From assembly GCF_007176755.1 (NCBI RefSeq), contig NZ_BJTV01000005.1, forward strand, positions 124,001 through 188,000: a stretch of DNA of 64,000 bases. Direction: 5' to 3'. The notes under the pieces are model-generated. The model made no database searches and was not told where the DNA came from. It saw nothing but the letters and a program-made list of their open reading frames with translations. Below, piece after piece: positions 31,131-38,647 of this stretch (positions within the stretch are counted from its first letter, which is position 1; each line of letters starts with the position of its first letter). A program made the position numbers and the translations under genes. The stretch is from Streptomyces sp. 1-11 (lineage in GTDB: Bacteria; Actinomycetota; Actinomycetes; Streptomycetales; Streptomycetaceae).

Positions 31131-33662
31131 TCACTCCTCCAGTTCGGCGACCCCGGTGATGCGGTGCAGCGGGTACGTGCGGACCTCGTCGGCCGTGTGG
31201 TCGTACGCCGTGACGAAGCCGCCCTCGACCCGGATCGGGGCGATCACCCGCTGGCTGGCGCTGCCTTCGGCGTTGACGTAGCCGATCCACAGCGCCTCGC
31301 CGGTCAGCACGGCGGCCTGCACGGTGGCCAGGGTCTCGGCGGAACCGGTGCGCGGCAGCTCGCCCCGGGCCGGAGCGGCGCCGGTGGCCTTGCGCGGCGC
31401 GGTGGCGGCCAGGTCACCCGCCCGGATGGCCCGGATCGCCGCCGAGAGCAGCGTGGCGTCGGGCGGCGGCGGGCCGTCCGGCACCGGCTCGGGCGCGGTG
31501 CGCGGCGGAGTGCGGTGGGCATGGGCGCGGGCGATGAGCACGTCCCCCTCGGCGGACTCGGCCGCCGGCGCGTAGCCCATCGCGCGCAGGCCCTCCAGCA
31601 GGGTCGCCGGGTCCGCCTGGGTGGCGAGGACGGTCGGCGCCAGCCTGCGCAGCCGCAGCGCGGCCGACCGCTTGTCGGCGAGGATCTCGTTCAGCAGGGC
31701 GTCGTCGTCGCAGCGCACGTACGCGGAGGCCGCGCCGACCCGCAGGTGGCCGTGTCTGCGGGCCACGTCGTCGATGAGGTAGGCCAGCGGCTGCGGGACC
31801 GGCGTGCGGGAGTGCGCGGTGAGGAAGGCGTGCAGATCGGCGGCGGCCCGCCCGGCGTCCAGCGCACGGCGCACCGAGGCCGGCGTGAAGCGGTAGACGG
31901 TCGCCCCGCCCTTGGACTCGACGTCCGCGAGGACCCCGAGCGTCTCGGCGAGCGGCCGCCGCAGCGGGCCCGGGGCCACCGCCGTCAGGTCGGCCTGCAG
32001 CAGCACGTGGTCCAGGGGCTCGGGCAGCAGCGGCGCGAGCAGCCGGGCGGCGGCGCCGGCGGCGACGGCCTGCTCGGCGGCGGTCGGCGGCTCGGCCGGT
32101 GCGGCCGGACGGTGGTGCACGGGCAGCTTGTCACCGGGTCCGGCGGACCGCGCCCCGCCCGCCGGCTGTCCGGGCGCGGTCCCGCCCAGCAGCGCCCGGC
32201 CGTGCGCGGACAGCGCACCCCGCCCGGTGACGCCGAGCAGTTCCGCCTCCGCCAGGGTCCAGCGGGCGAGCCGGGAGCGCAGGTCCTCCTCCCCGTCCGG
32301 CCGGGGGCCGCGCAGCGGCCGCTCCCAGCGCAGCCGGGCCAGGACCGCGTCGGCGGCCGGCGCCGCGCCCGCCGGGAGCCCGGCCAGCAGGGTCAGCACC
32401 CGGTGCCGCACCTCGGGCGCCGCGGACCGGTCGAGCCCCGGGCCGAGCGCCGACAGCGTGCGGTCCTTGGCGTCCCGTCCGCCGATCAGCCCCGGTGTCC
32501 GGGTCGCCGCCAGCCAGGCCTGGGCCAGCCGGGCCCAGCGCTCGGCCGGCGGCAGCTCCAGCCACTCGTCGTGGGCGGGCGTGGCCGCGTACCGCTCGTC
32601 GGCCTCGCCGTCGGAGGCGAGCAGGCCGGCCGCGTAGGCCAGCTCCACCCAGAAGGCGGCGACCGGTTCGGACACGTCGAGGGCGACCGCGGTCCGCTTC
32701 AGGTCCCGCACGCTCAGACCGCCGGCCCGCAGCACCGCGGGCCCGCCCTCGTCCCAGTCCTTCAGCAGCTCCTCGACGGTGGCCAGCGCGGTGTAGGCCT
32801 GCCCGGCCGCGGTGGCGTCCACCACCTGAGCGTCGTGCGTGGTGGCGGGCTCGACGGCGGGCGGACGCGGCTCGGGCTCGCGGTGGGCGCGGCCCTCGCG
32901 CAGGTGCAGCGCCACCTCACGGGGCAGCACCACCGTGCCCGGCGCGGTCGGCAGCAGCAGGCCGCGGTCGAGCAGCCAGCGCAGATGGGCCGCCGGATCC
33001 GGGGTGACCTGCCCGTACGGCGGCCCCCACACCAGCCGGGACAGCACCTCGCGGGAGGCTTCCGGCGCCTGGGAGAGCAGCTTGGCCATCTTCCTGCGGT
33101 CGGTGAACAGGCCGGTCAGCGCGGCCACCGCGGAGACCGAGTCGTGCGTGGAGGGCAGACCGGCGCACGCGACGATCTCCTGGATCCGCCCCGGCGACAT
33201 GCCCGAGGTGGCCTCCTGCACGCTCGGGCCGAGACCGGTGGGGGAGGGGTGCTGCGCGGAGGGCGCGAGCAGTTCCTGCGCGGTGCGCACCAGCCGCAGC
33301 CGGTCGTCGTCGCCCCACACCAGCGCCTGTTCGCGCAGGGTGGCGACGGCGCGGGGCAGCGCGGCGGCGACGGCCGGGTCCCCCGTGTCACCGGCCATCA
33401 GACCGTGCAGCGTGCCGTACGACGCCGGGTCCGGGGCCACCGCGAGCGCCTCCGCCGTCTGCAGGGCGAACCGGTCCAGCCGCTCCAGCGCCCGCAGCAC
33501 CGAGGCGCGGGTGCCGGCGCGGGTGGCGAGCTGGGTGAGGTCGGTGGGCACGGGGGTGATGAGATCGGGGCGGCTGCGCAGCAGCGCGGCCAGCGAGGCG
33601 TCGTCCCTCATGCGGAGCGATTCGGCGAGGGAACGGGGGGCTGAGTTGGCCTCGGGGCTCAT
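31131..33662 (-). CDS. Helicase-associated protein with C-terminal WYL domain (XPB partner)
   Basis: An 843-residue protein. The long N-terminal and middle part contains repeated winged-helix-like segments (LRALERLDRFALQTAEALA, ALHLREG, VLLQADLTAVAPGPLRRPLAETLGVLADVESKG). That last segment is the Helicase_C_3/XPB-associated domain. The C-terminal region (SAETLATVQAAVLTGEALWIGYVNAEGSASQRVIAPIRVEGGFVTAYDHTADEVRTYPLHRI, read as a series) is a WYL-type domain, thought to bind nucleic acid or nucleotides. It has no helicase motifs of its own. ATG 33662 is preferred to a GTG three codons upstream. The fixed association with XPB suggests a joint DNA-repair or DNA-sensing function; mechanism unknown. 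Confidence 0.85.
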   Translation of the reverse strand: MSPEANSAPRSLAESLRMRDDASLAALLRSRPDLITPVPTDLTQLATRAGTRASVLRALERLDRFALQTAEALAVAPDPASYGTLHGLMAGDTGDPAVAAALPRAVATLREQALVWGDDDRLRLVRTAQELLAPSAQHPSPTGLGPSVQEATSGMSPGRIQEIVACAGLPSTHDSVSAVAALTGLFTDRRKMAKLLSQAPEASREVLSRLVWGPPYGQVTPDPAAHLRWLLDRGLLLPTAPGTVVLPREVALHLREGRAHREPEPRPPAVEPATTHDAQVVDATAAGQAYTALATVEELLKDWDEGGPAVLRAGGLSVRDLKRTAVALDVSEPVAAFWVELAYAAGLLASDGEADERYAATPAHDEWLELPPAERWARLAQAWLAATRTPGLIGGRDAKDRTLSALGPGLDRSAAPEVRHRVLTLLAGLPAGAAPAADAVLARLRWERPLRGPRPDGEEDLRSRLARWTLAEAELLGVTGRGALSAHGRALLGGTAPGQPAGGARSAGPGDKLPVHHRPAAPAEPPTAAEQAVAAGAAARLLAPLLPEPLDHVLLQADLTAVAPGPLRRPLAETLGVLADVESKGGATVYRFTPASVRRALDAGRAAADLHAFLTAHSRTPVPQPLAYLIDDVARRHGHLRVGAASAYVRCDDDALLNEILADKRSAALRLRRLAPTVLATQADPATLLEGLRAMGYAPAAESAEGDVLIARAHAHRTPPRTAPEPVPDGPPPPDATLLSAAIRAIRAGDLAATAPRKATGAAPARGELPRTGSAETLATVQAAVLTGEALWIGYVNAEGSASQRVIAPIRVEGGFVTAYDHTADEVRTYPLHRITGVAELEE

Positions 33663-33784
33663 CTGACCCACGTTAGCGGGTGCCGTGCCGAACGCCGGGC
33701 GGCTGTTCGGCGCCGGTCTGCGCTACCGTCCTCAACAGGTCATATCGGCAAGGGGTTTCATCGGCGTCGCCCCGGAGGGGTTCC

Positions 33785-34774
33785 GTGGGGATCGAGAGCG
33801 ATCAGGTCGTCTACGAGTATCTGAGCCGCGTCGGGGACGTCGCTCAGCAACGGCAGTTGCCGTCGTCCGCCCGGATGCGGCTGGTGTCACGACTGCGCGA
33901 CGAGATCGACCGGCACCGCGCCAGAGCGGCCGTGGACAGCCCGGCCGCTGTGCGCGGCATCCTGGACCGGCTCGGCACGCCGGACGAGGTGGTCGAGGCC
34001 GCGGGCGGCGCGGCGGCGGCCCCGCAGCCGCCGCCCGCCGCCGTCCCCGTGCAGCGCGAGCCCGGGCCGGAGCCGGCGGCGCGGCCCAAGGGGCTGCGCC
34101 GGGTCGTACCGCGTCCGCGCCCCGCCGCGCCGGAGCCGCCCGCCCCGCGCGCGGGCGCCTCGCCGCCGCACCTGGCGGCCGCGCACGAACTCGGGGACAG
34201 CGCGGCCCGTCCCGACTGGTGGCGGGTGGACGACGGCCCGTTCGGGATGCAGGCCGGTGACGCGGTGCCGGGCTTCGTGGGCGGTGTGGAGATCCCCGAC
34301 CTGCTCAAACGCCCCCCGAAGGACCCCGAGGAGGCGGACCGCCCCGCCCCGGAGGACCCGGCGGAGGCGAAGGAGCGGGCCGAGCAGGTCACGGCTCCCG
34401 CGCGCCGGCGCCTCCTGCCGCTGCCCCGCCCGGCCGCCGGCTGGACCAACCCGCTCCTGCTGCTGGCCGCCGCCGCGCTGGTCGCTGGAGCCGTGCTCGG
34501 CAACTGGTTCGCGCTGCTCCTCGGCTGGCTGATCGCCTACGGCTCCCGGCGCCTGACCCCGGCCGAGACCAAGTGGGCGGTACTCGTCCTGCCCGGCTCG
34601 GCGGTGGCGGCGGGCCTCGTCTGGCTGTGGGGCAGGAACACCGGCCGCTGGGGCGACCCCATCGCCCAGGGCCACATGAACGAGGCCCTCACCCAGACCT
34701 GGCCCTGGGTGGTCCGGGGCGCCGCGGTGGCCTCGGCCCTCTACCTGGTCTGGCGCTCCCAGCGCTCCCGCTGA
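33785..34774 (+). CDS. HAAS-domain membrane protein
   Basis: A 329-residue protein. The N-terminal 60-70 residues (YEYLSRVGDVAQQRQLPSSARMRLVSRLRDEID...ILDRLGTPDEVVEAA) resemble the HAAS/DUF1700 domain, a helical module found in membrane proteins next to PadR-type regulators. A long Pro/Ala/Arg-rich disordered linker follows, then about four transmembrane segments from residue 220 (NPLLLLAAAALVAGAVLGNW, FALLLGWLIAYG, WAVLVLPGSAVAAGLVWLWG, and VVRGAAVASALYLVW). GTG 33785 has GGAGGGG four to five bases upstream. No PadR gene is adjacent. Its 3' end is duplicated just beyond the stop codon. Function unknown. Confidence 0.75.
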   Translation: MGIESDQVVYEYLSRVGDVAQQRQLPSSARMRLVSRLRDEIDRHRARAAVDSPAAVRGILDRLGTPDEVVEAAGGAAAAPQPPPAAVPVQREPGPEPAARPKGLRRVVPRPRPAAPEPPAPRAGASPPHLAAAHELGDSAARPDWWRVDDGPFGMQAGDAVPGFVGGVEIPDLLKRPPKDPEEADRPAPEDPAEAKERAEQVTAPARRRLLPLPRPAAGWTNPLLLLAAAALVAGAVLGNWFALLLGWLIAYGSRRLTPAETKWAVLVLPGSAVAAGLVWLWGRNTGRWGDPIAQGHMNEALTQTWPWVVRGAAVASALYLVWRSQRSR

Positions 34775-34803
34775 CCCCGCCCCCAGCGCTCCCGCTGACC
34801 CCG
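34758..34803. repeat. 24-bp period duplication at the HAAS gene stop
   Basis: CCCAGCGCTCCCGCTGACCC occurs at 34758-34777 and again from 34782. The first copy holds the last codons and TGA; the second lies just outside the gene. Confidence 0.85.
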
Positions 34804-34950
34804 GCCCCCGCGCTCACCGCCCCCGGCCGACCACCCGCACCCGCCGACGGCGAAGGCCCCCCGCCGGGGCCACCCGCACCCGACCACGAAACCCGCACGG
34901 GCGGTGCGGGTGGGAACCCCCATCCGGCCGGAGGCCGGGTGCCTCCCACG

Positions 34951-35071
34951 CACCCGCACCCGAAGGCGCACCCGCACCCGGAGGCGCACCCGCACCCGGA
35001 GGCGCACCGCACCCGGAGGCGCACGCACCCGGAGGGGCACCGCACCCGAAGGCGCACCGCGCCCCCAGGCA
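34951..35071. repeat. Seven-unit GC-rich minisatellite upstream of the HAD gene
   Basis: Seven tandem units of 16-18 bases based on CACCCGCACCCGGAGGCG: 34951, 34969, 34987, 35005, 35022, 35038 and 35055. The first three are 18-mers, nearly identical; later ones are shortened or mutated. The array ends two bases before the ATG at 35074, so it forms the whole leader of the next gene. The rest of the 299-base gap (34775-34950) holds other C-rich sequence and a CCCGCAC/GTGCGGG hairpin at about 34890-34910. Confidence 0.88.
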
Positions 35072-35073
35072 CA

Positions 35074-35712
35074 ATGACCCCCATGACCCTCACCGTCGGC
35101 TTCGACCTGGACATGACCCTCATCGACTCCCGCCCCGGCATCCGCGCCTGCTACCTGGCGCTGTCGGAGCGGACGGGCACGTACATCGACGCCGACCTCG
35201 CGGTCACCCGGCTGGGCCCGCCCCTCGCGGACGAGCTGATCAACTGGTTCCCCGCGGAGCGGGTCCCCGCGATGGCCGACCTGTACCGGGAGATGTACCC
35301 GGCGACCGCGATCGCCGCGACGCCCGCCATGGCCGGGGCCGGGCAGGCGATGGAGGCGGTGCGGGCGGCCGGCGGGCGGACCATGGTGGTCACGGCGAAG
35401 TACGAGCCGAACGCCAAGCTGCACCTCGCCCACCTGGGCCTGGAACCGGACGTGGTGGTCGGGGACCTGTGGGCCGAGCAGAAGGCGCTGGCGCTGCGCG
35501 AGTACGGCGCGCGGGTGTACGTCGGCGACCATGTGGGTGACGTCCGCGGCGCCCGCACGGCGGGCGCCCTTTCGGTGGCCGTGGCCACCGGACCGTGCGA
35601 CGGCGACGAACTGCGCGCCGCCGGTGCGGACGTCGTGCTGGACGACCTCGGCGCGTTCCCGGCCTGGCTGGCCGGCTACCGCGAGGCGCCCGGGGCGGCC
35701 TCCCTGGCCTGA
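35074..35712 (+). CDS. HAD-family phosphatase
   Basis: A 212-residue haloacid-dehalogenase-type hydrolase similar to phosphoglycolate phosphatases. Motif I is FDLDMTLIDS, where the usual DxDGT is DLDMT, with both catalytic Asp present. Motif II is VVTAKYEPN, motif III the Lys in EQKALAL, and motif IV VYVGDHVGDVRGA. A helical cap lies between motifs I and II (LADELINWFPAERVPAMADLYREMY). ATG 35074 has AGG four bases upstream, but that AGG belongs to the last minisatellite unit. ATG 35083 is the alternative. The substrate is unknown. Its end overlaps the small membrane protein gene by 37 bases. Confidence 0.82.
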   Translation: MTPMTLTVGFDLDMTLIDSRPGIRACYLALSERTGTYIDADLAVTRLGPPLADELINWFPAERVPAMADLYREMYPATAIAATPAMAGAGQAMEAVRAAGGRTMVVTAKYEPNAKLHLAHLGLEPDVVVGDLWAEQKALALREYGARVYVGDHVGDVRGARTAGALSVAVATGPCDGDELRAAGADVVLDDLGAFPAWLAGYREAPGAASLA

Positions 35713-35939
35713 CGGCGTCCGGCGGCGACGGAACGCAGTATTCCCGCGCCGGCGATCAGGAAGCCGACGGCCATGAGCATGCTCAGGCCGAACATGAACG
35801 TCGGGAAAGGCTTCGTGCCGAGCAGCAGCGGGGCCATCGTGACGAGGGTGGCCACGGCCCCGACGAAGAAGACGATGGCGCCGGCGCGGATCAGTCCGTC
35901 ACCGGGCCCGGCGGAATTCGGTTGGGTTTTGTCACGCAC
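35676..35939 (-). CDS. Small membrane protein, two transmembrane segments
   Basis: An 87-residue protein with two hydrophobic helices (AGAIVFFVGAVATLVTMAPLLLG and FMFGLSMLMAVGFLIAGAGIL) and a basic C-terminal tail RSVAAGRRQAREAAPGASR, suggesting both termini in the cytoplasm. GTG 35939 is chosen because upstream in-frame codons lack a ribosome site and the family typically starts near this Arg-Asp. It is convergent with the HAD gene and overlaps it by 37 bases. It diverges from the second cold-shock gene. I do not recognise a named family. Confidence 0.72.
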   Translation of the reverse strand: MRDKTQPNSAGPGDGLIRAGAIVFFVGAVATLVTMAPLLLGTKPFPTFMFGLSMLMAVGFLIAGAGILRSVAAGRRQAREAAPGASR

Positions 35940-36100
35940 CGGACCAGGGTAGTTCCCAGCGCGAGAGAACAACCGGGGGACGTCTTGTCACCCGCCCGAA
36001 GACCATTAGCCTTGGTAGCGGCGGGTCATGGTCGGCCCGCTCTCTGCTATCACCAGCCGTTTCCGAGCATTTTCCGACGAGTACGAGGACGAGGACAGAC

Positions 36101-36484
36101 GTGCCCACCGGCAAAGTCAAGTGGTTCAACAGTGAGAAGGGCTTCGGCTTTCTCTCCCGCGACGACGGCGGTGACGTCTTCGTCCATTCCTCGGTACTTC
36201 CCGCCGGAGTCGACGCGCTCAAGCCGGGACAGCGGGTGGAGTTCGGGGTCGTCGCCGGTCAGCGCGGCGACCAGGCACTGTCGGTGACCGTGCTCGACCC
36301 GGCGCCCTCGGTCGCGGCGGCCCAGCGCAAGAAGCCCGACGAGCTGGCCTCGATCGTGCAGGACCTGACCACCCTCCTCGAGAACATCACGCCGGGCCTG
36401 GAGCGGGGCCGCTACCCGGAGAAGACCTCCGGCAAGAAGATCGCCGGCCTGCTGCGCGCGGTCGCCGACCAGCTCGACGTCTGA
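36101..36484 (+). CDS. Cold-shock domain protein with C-terminal extension, 127 residues
   Basis: An N-terminal cold-shock domain (1-67; GKVKWFNSEKGFGFLSRD with RNP1 KGFGFLS, RNP2 DVFVHSSVL) followed by about 60 residues absent from classic Csp proteins. The extension (KPDELASIVQDLTTLLENITPGLERGRYPEKTSGKKIAGLLRAVADQLDV) is predicted helical and is characteristic of the long actinobacterial CspB type. It may mediate dimerisation or partner binding. GTG 36101 follows a purine-rich GAGGACGAGGACAG stretch. A hairpin-rich 43-base gap separates it from convergent mqnD. Confidence 0.9.
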   Translation: MPTGKVKWFNSEKGFGFLSRDDGGDVFVHSSVLPAGVDALKPGQRVEFGVVAGQRGDQALSVTVLDPAPSVAAAQRKKPDELASIVQDLTTLLENITPGLERGRYPEKTSGKKIAGLLRAVADQLDV

Positions 36485-36527
36485 TTCCGGCCGGGGCCGC
36501 TTCCGGCCGGGCCCGCCCGGCGGCGGC

Positions 36528-37376
36528 CTACGGGAAGGCGAGCGCGTCCGGACCGAGGGGCGGCACGAGCCCCTCGGCCGCCGCGCGGGTGAGCAGCCCG
36601 CGGACCGCGGCGTAGCCGTCGTCGCCGAGATCGGCGGTGAACTCGTTCACGTACAGCCCGATGTGCTGGTCGGCGACGGCCGGGTCCATCTCCTGGGCGT
36701 GCGCCATGACGTACGGCCTGGACGCCTCCGGGTCGTCCCAGGCGGCCCGTACGGAGGCGCGCACGGACTCGGCGAGCCGGCCGAGCGCCGCCTCGCCCAG
36801 CGAGCGCTTGGCGACGATCGCGCCCAGCGGGATCGGCAGCCCGGTCGTGCGCTCCCAGTGCTCGCCCATGTCGGCGAGCTTGTGCAGCCCGTAGTTCTGG
36901 TAGGTGAAGCGCGCCTCGTGGATGACGAGCCCCGCGTCGACCTTGCCGTCCCGCACGGCCGGCATGATCTCGTGGAACGGCATGACGACGATCTCGCCGA
37001 CCCCGCCGGGCAGGGTGTCCGCGGCCCACAGCCGGAACAGCAGGTAGGCGGTGGACTTCTCGCTCGGCACCGCGACCGTGCCCCCGGTCAGCTCCGCCCC
37101 CGCCTCGCGGGTCAGCACCAGCGGACCGCAGCCCCGGCCCAGCGCCCCGCCGCACGGCAGCAGCGCGTACTCGTCGAGGACGTACGGCAGCACCGCGTAC
37201 GACACCTTCAGCACGTCGAACTCGCCGCGCTCGGCCATCCCGTTGGTGATGTCGATGTCGGCGAAGGTCACGTCCAGCGCGGGGGCGCCGGGGACGCGGC
37301 CGTGCGCGAGGGCGTCGAAGACGAAGGTGTCGTTCGGGCAGGGCGAGTAGGCGATCTGAAGCTGATCAGCGGTCAT
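36528..37376 (-). CDS. mqnD: 1,4-dihydroxy-6-naphthoate synthase (futalosine menaquinone pathway)
   Basis: Converts cyclic dehypoxanthinyl futalosine to 1,4-dihydroxy-6-naphthoate in the alternative menaquinone pathway used by Streptomyces. The 282-residue periplasmic-binding-like fold has QIAYSPCPNDTFVF at the start, DVLKVSYAVLPYVL, LPCGGALGRGCGPLV, AVPSEKSTAYLLFRL and GLVIHEARFTYQNYGL, all typical of MqnD. It is the last gene of a three-gene minus-strand operon: its ATG at 37376 overlaps the end of mqnB by 11 bases. Menaquinone is the respiratory quinone, so the operon should be constitutive. Confidence 0.94.
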   Translation of the reverse strand: MTADQLQIAYSPCPNDTFVFDALAHGRVPGAPALDVTFADIDITNGMAERGEFDVLKVSYAVLPYVLDEYALLPCGGALGRGCGPLVLTREAGAELTGGTVAVPSEKSTAYLLFRLWAADTLPGGVGEIVVMPFHEIMPAVRDGKVDAGLVIHEARFTYQNYGLHKLADMGEHWERTTGLPIPLGAIVAKRSLGEAALGRLAESVRASVRAAWDDPEASRPYVMAHAQEMDPAVADQHIGLYVNEFTADLGDDGYAAVRGLLTRAAAEGLVPPLGPDALAFP

Positions 37377-38088
37377 GTGGGTTCCAACTCTCCAGTGCGG
37401 GCGTGAGCTTCCCGAAGCCCTCGGTGAGGGCGGCGAGGGCTTCGCCGATGCGCCAGGCGGCGCGGTCGCGCGGGCCGACCGGGTTGGACACCGCGCGGAT
37501 CTCCAGCACGGGCACGCCGTGCGCGGCGGCCGCCTCGGCGACGCCGAACCCCTCCATGCCCTCGGCGAGGGCCCGGGGGTGACGCTCGCGCAGCTCGGCG
37601 GCGCGGCCGGCGGTGCCGGTCACGGTGGAGACGGTCAGGACGGTGCCGACACGTGCGCCGGTGGCCTGGGCAACCGCTCGTACGAGTGATTCCGGCGGCC
37701 GGTGGGTGATGGTTCCGAAGCCCAGCTCGGTGACCGGGAGGAAGCCGTCGGAGGTCTCGGCGCCCAGATCGGCCACCGTGATCGCGTCGGCGACGACGAG
37801 CGAGCCGAGCGGCGCCGCGGGCGGGAAGCCCCCGCCGATCCCGGCGGACACGACGAGGTCGTAGGGCGTGCCGGCCAGTGCGGCCGCGGTGAGCGCGGCG
37901 GCCGTGGAGGCGGCCGCGAGGGCCGGTCCGACGCCGGCGGCCAGCAGGTCGCACCCGCCCGGGACCCGGACGAGTGCGGCGCCCGGCAGGGGGACCGCCG
38001 TCGTCCCGCCGGGGAAGGCCCCCGCCACCGCGTCCCGTTCGGCCGGGACGGCGGTGGCGACGAGGAAGCGTGCGGAAGGCGTGGTCAG
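37366..38088 (-). CDS. mqnB: Futalosine hydrolase
   Basis: Releases hypoxanthine from futalosine, the step before MqnC and MqnD. The 240-residue nucleoside-phosphorylase-fold protein carries VVSAGIGGGFPP, GSLVVADAIT, and the substrate-binding GMEGFGVAEAAAAHGVPVLEIRAVSN. A CTG at 38088 is proposed as start: it gives the expected MTTPSARFLV beginning, has GGTGAAGAAGGCGAG upstream, and overlaps the stop of the preceding lipoprotein gene in CTGA fashion. A GTG nine codons upstream is the alternative. It overlaps mqnD by 11 bases, so the three genes are translationally coupled. Confidence 0.9.
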   Translation of the reverse strand: MTTPSARFLVATAVPAERDAVAGAFPGGTTAVPLPGAALVRVPGGCDLLAAGVGPALAAASTAAALTAAALAGTPYDLVVSAGIGGGFPPAAPLGSLVVADAITVADLGAETSDGFLPVTELGFGTITHRPPESLVRAVAQATGARVGTVLTVSTVTGTAGRAAELRERHPRALAEGMEGFGVAEAAAAHGVPVLEIRAVSNPVGPRDRAAWRIGEALAALTEGFGKLTPALESWNPHDR

Positions 38089-38585
38089 CTCGCCTTCTTC
38101 ACCTTGAACGACCACAGCCCCTTGGGCGGGTTGCTGCCCATCTGGACGGACACGGTGTTGGTGTCGCCCTGGGTGCCGTACTGCTGGTTGAAGAACGCGT
38201 TGTACGGGAGGGTGCGGGTGGTCAGGTGGCTCGACTCGGAGAACGGGTTGCCGTTCACCAGGATCGTCCAGCCGGCGTCCGCGATCTTCGGGTCGACGCC
38301 GAAGCGGACCTCCTGGTCCTGGCCCACCTTGATGGACTTGATGTCCTTGGAGTTCTTCGCGCACTTGGCGATCGACTTGGCGTCCAGCGACTTGCCGTCG
38401 TTGTAGCAGAGCGCCTCCGAGCTGACCGAGTCCTGGCCTACGGTGACGGTCGCGACGGGCGTCGGCTTGTCGCAGGCCGAAAGGACGAGCAGTCCGGCGG
38501 TAACGGCGCCGGCGGCGGCGACGGCGCGGCGGCGTCGCACAGCACGTGTTACATCAGCGGCTTCGCCGCGGGGCAGCGTGGTCAT
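38085..38585 (-). CDS. DUF2771 family lipoprotein
   Basis: A 166-residue protein with a lipoprotein signal: basic start, hydrophobic AAAGAVTAGLLVLSAC, lipobox LSAC with Cys38. The mature part (VTVGQDSVSSEALCYNDGKSL...ISIP-like beta strands, FFNQQYGTQGDTNTVSVQM) matches the DUF2771 family of actinobacterial secreted proteins with no known role. It is the first gene of the operon with mqnB and mqnD; its stop overlaps the mqnB start. ATG 38585 is the only good start in front of the signal sequence. An association with quinone or membrane function is only suggested by context. Confidence 0.85.
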   Translation of the reverse strand: MTTLPRGEAADVTRAVRRRRAVAAAGAVTAGLLVLSACDKPTPVATVTVGQDSVSSEALCYNDGKSLDAKSIAKCAKNSKDIKSIKVGQDQEVRFGVDPKIADAGWTILVNGNPFSESSHLTTRTLPYNAFFNQQYGTQGDTNTVSVQMGSNPPKGLWSFKVKKAS

Positions 38586-38647
38586 GACCGAAGGCTATCG
38601 GGCACCCGCAGCCGTCCGCCCACGTGGGGTGCGGCGTGCCCGGTTCG

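Noticed and set aside
31104..33644. Plus-strand frame of 846 codons opposite the WYL protein gene
   Set aside because: Antisense shadow. The minus-strand frame has the Helicase_C_3 and WYL segments; the plus-strand one has none.
34951..35071. Repeat array considered as a CRISPR
   Set aside because: The units are 16-18 bases in direct tandem without spacers, and no cas genes are present; it is a minisatellite.
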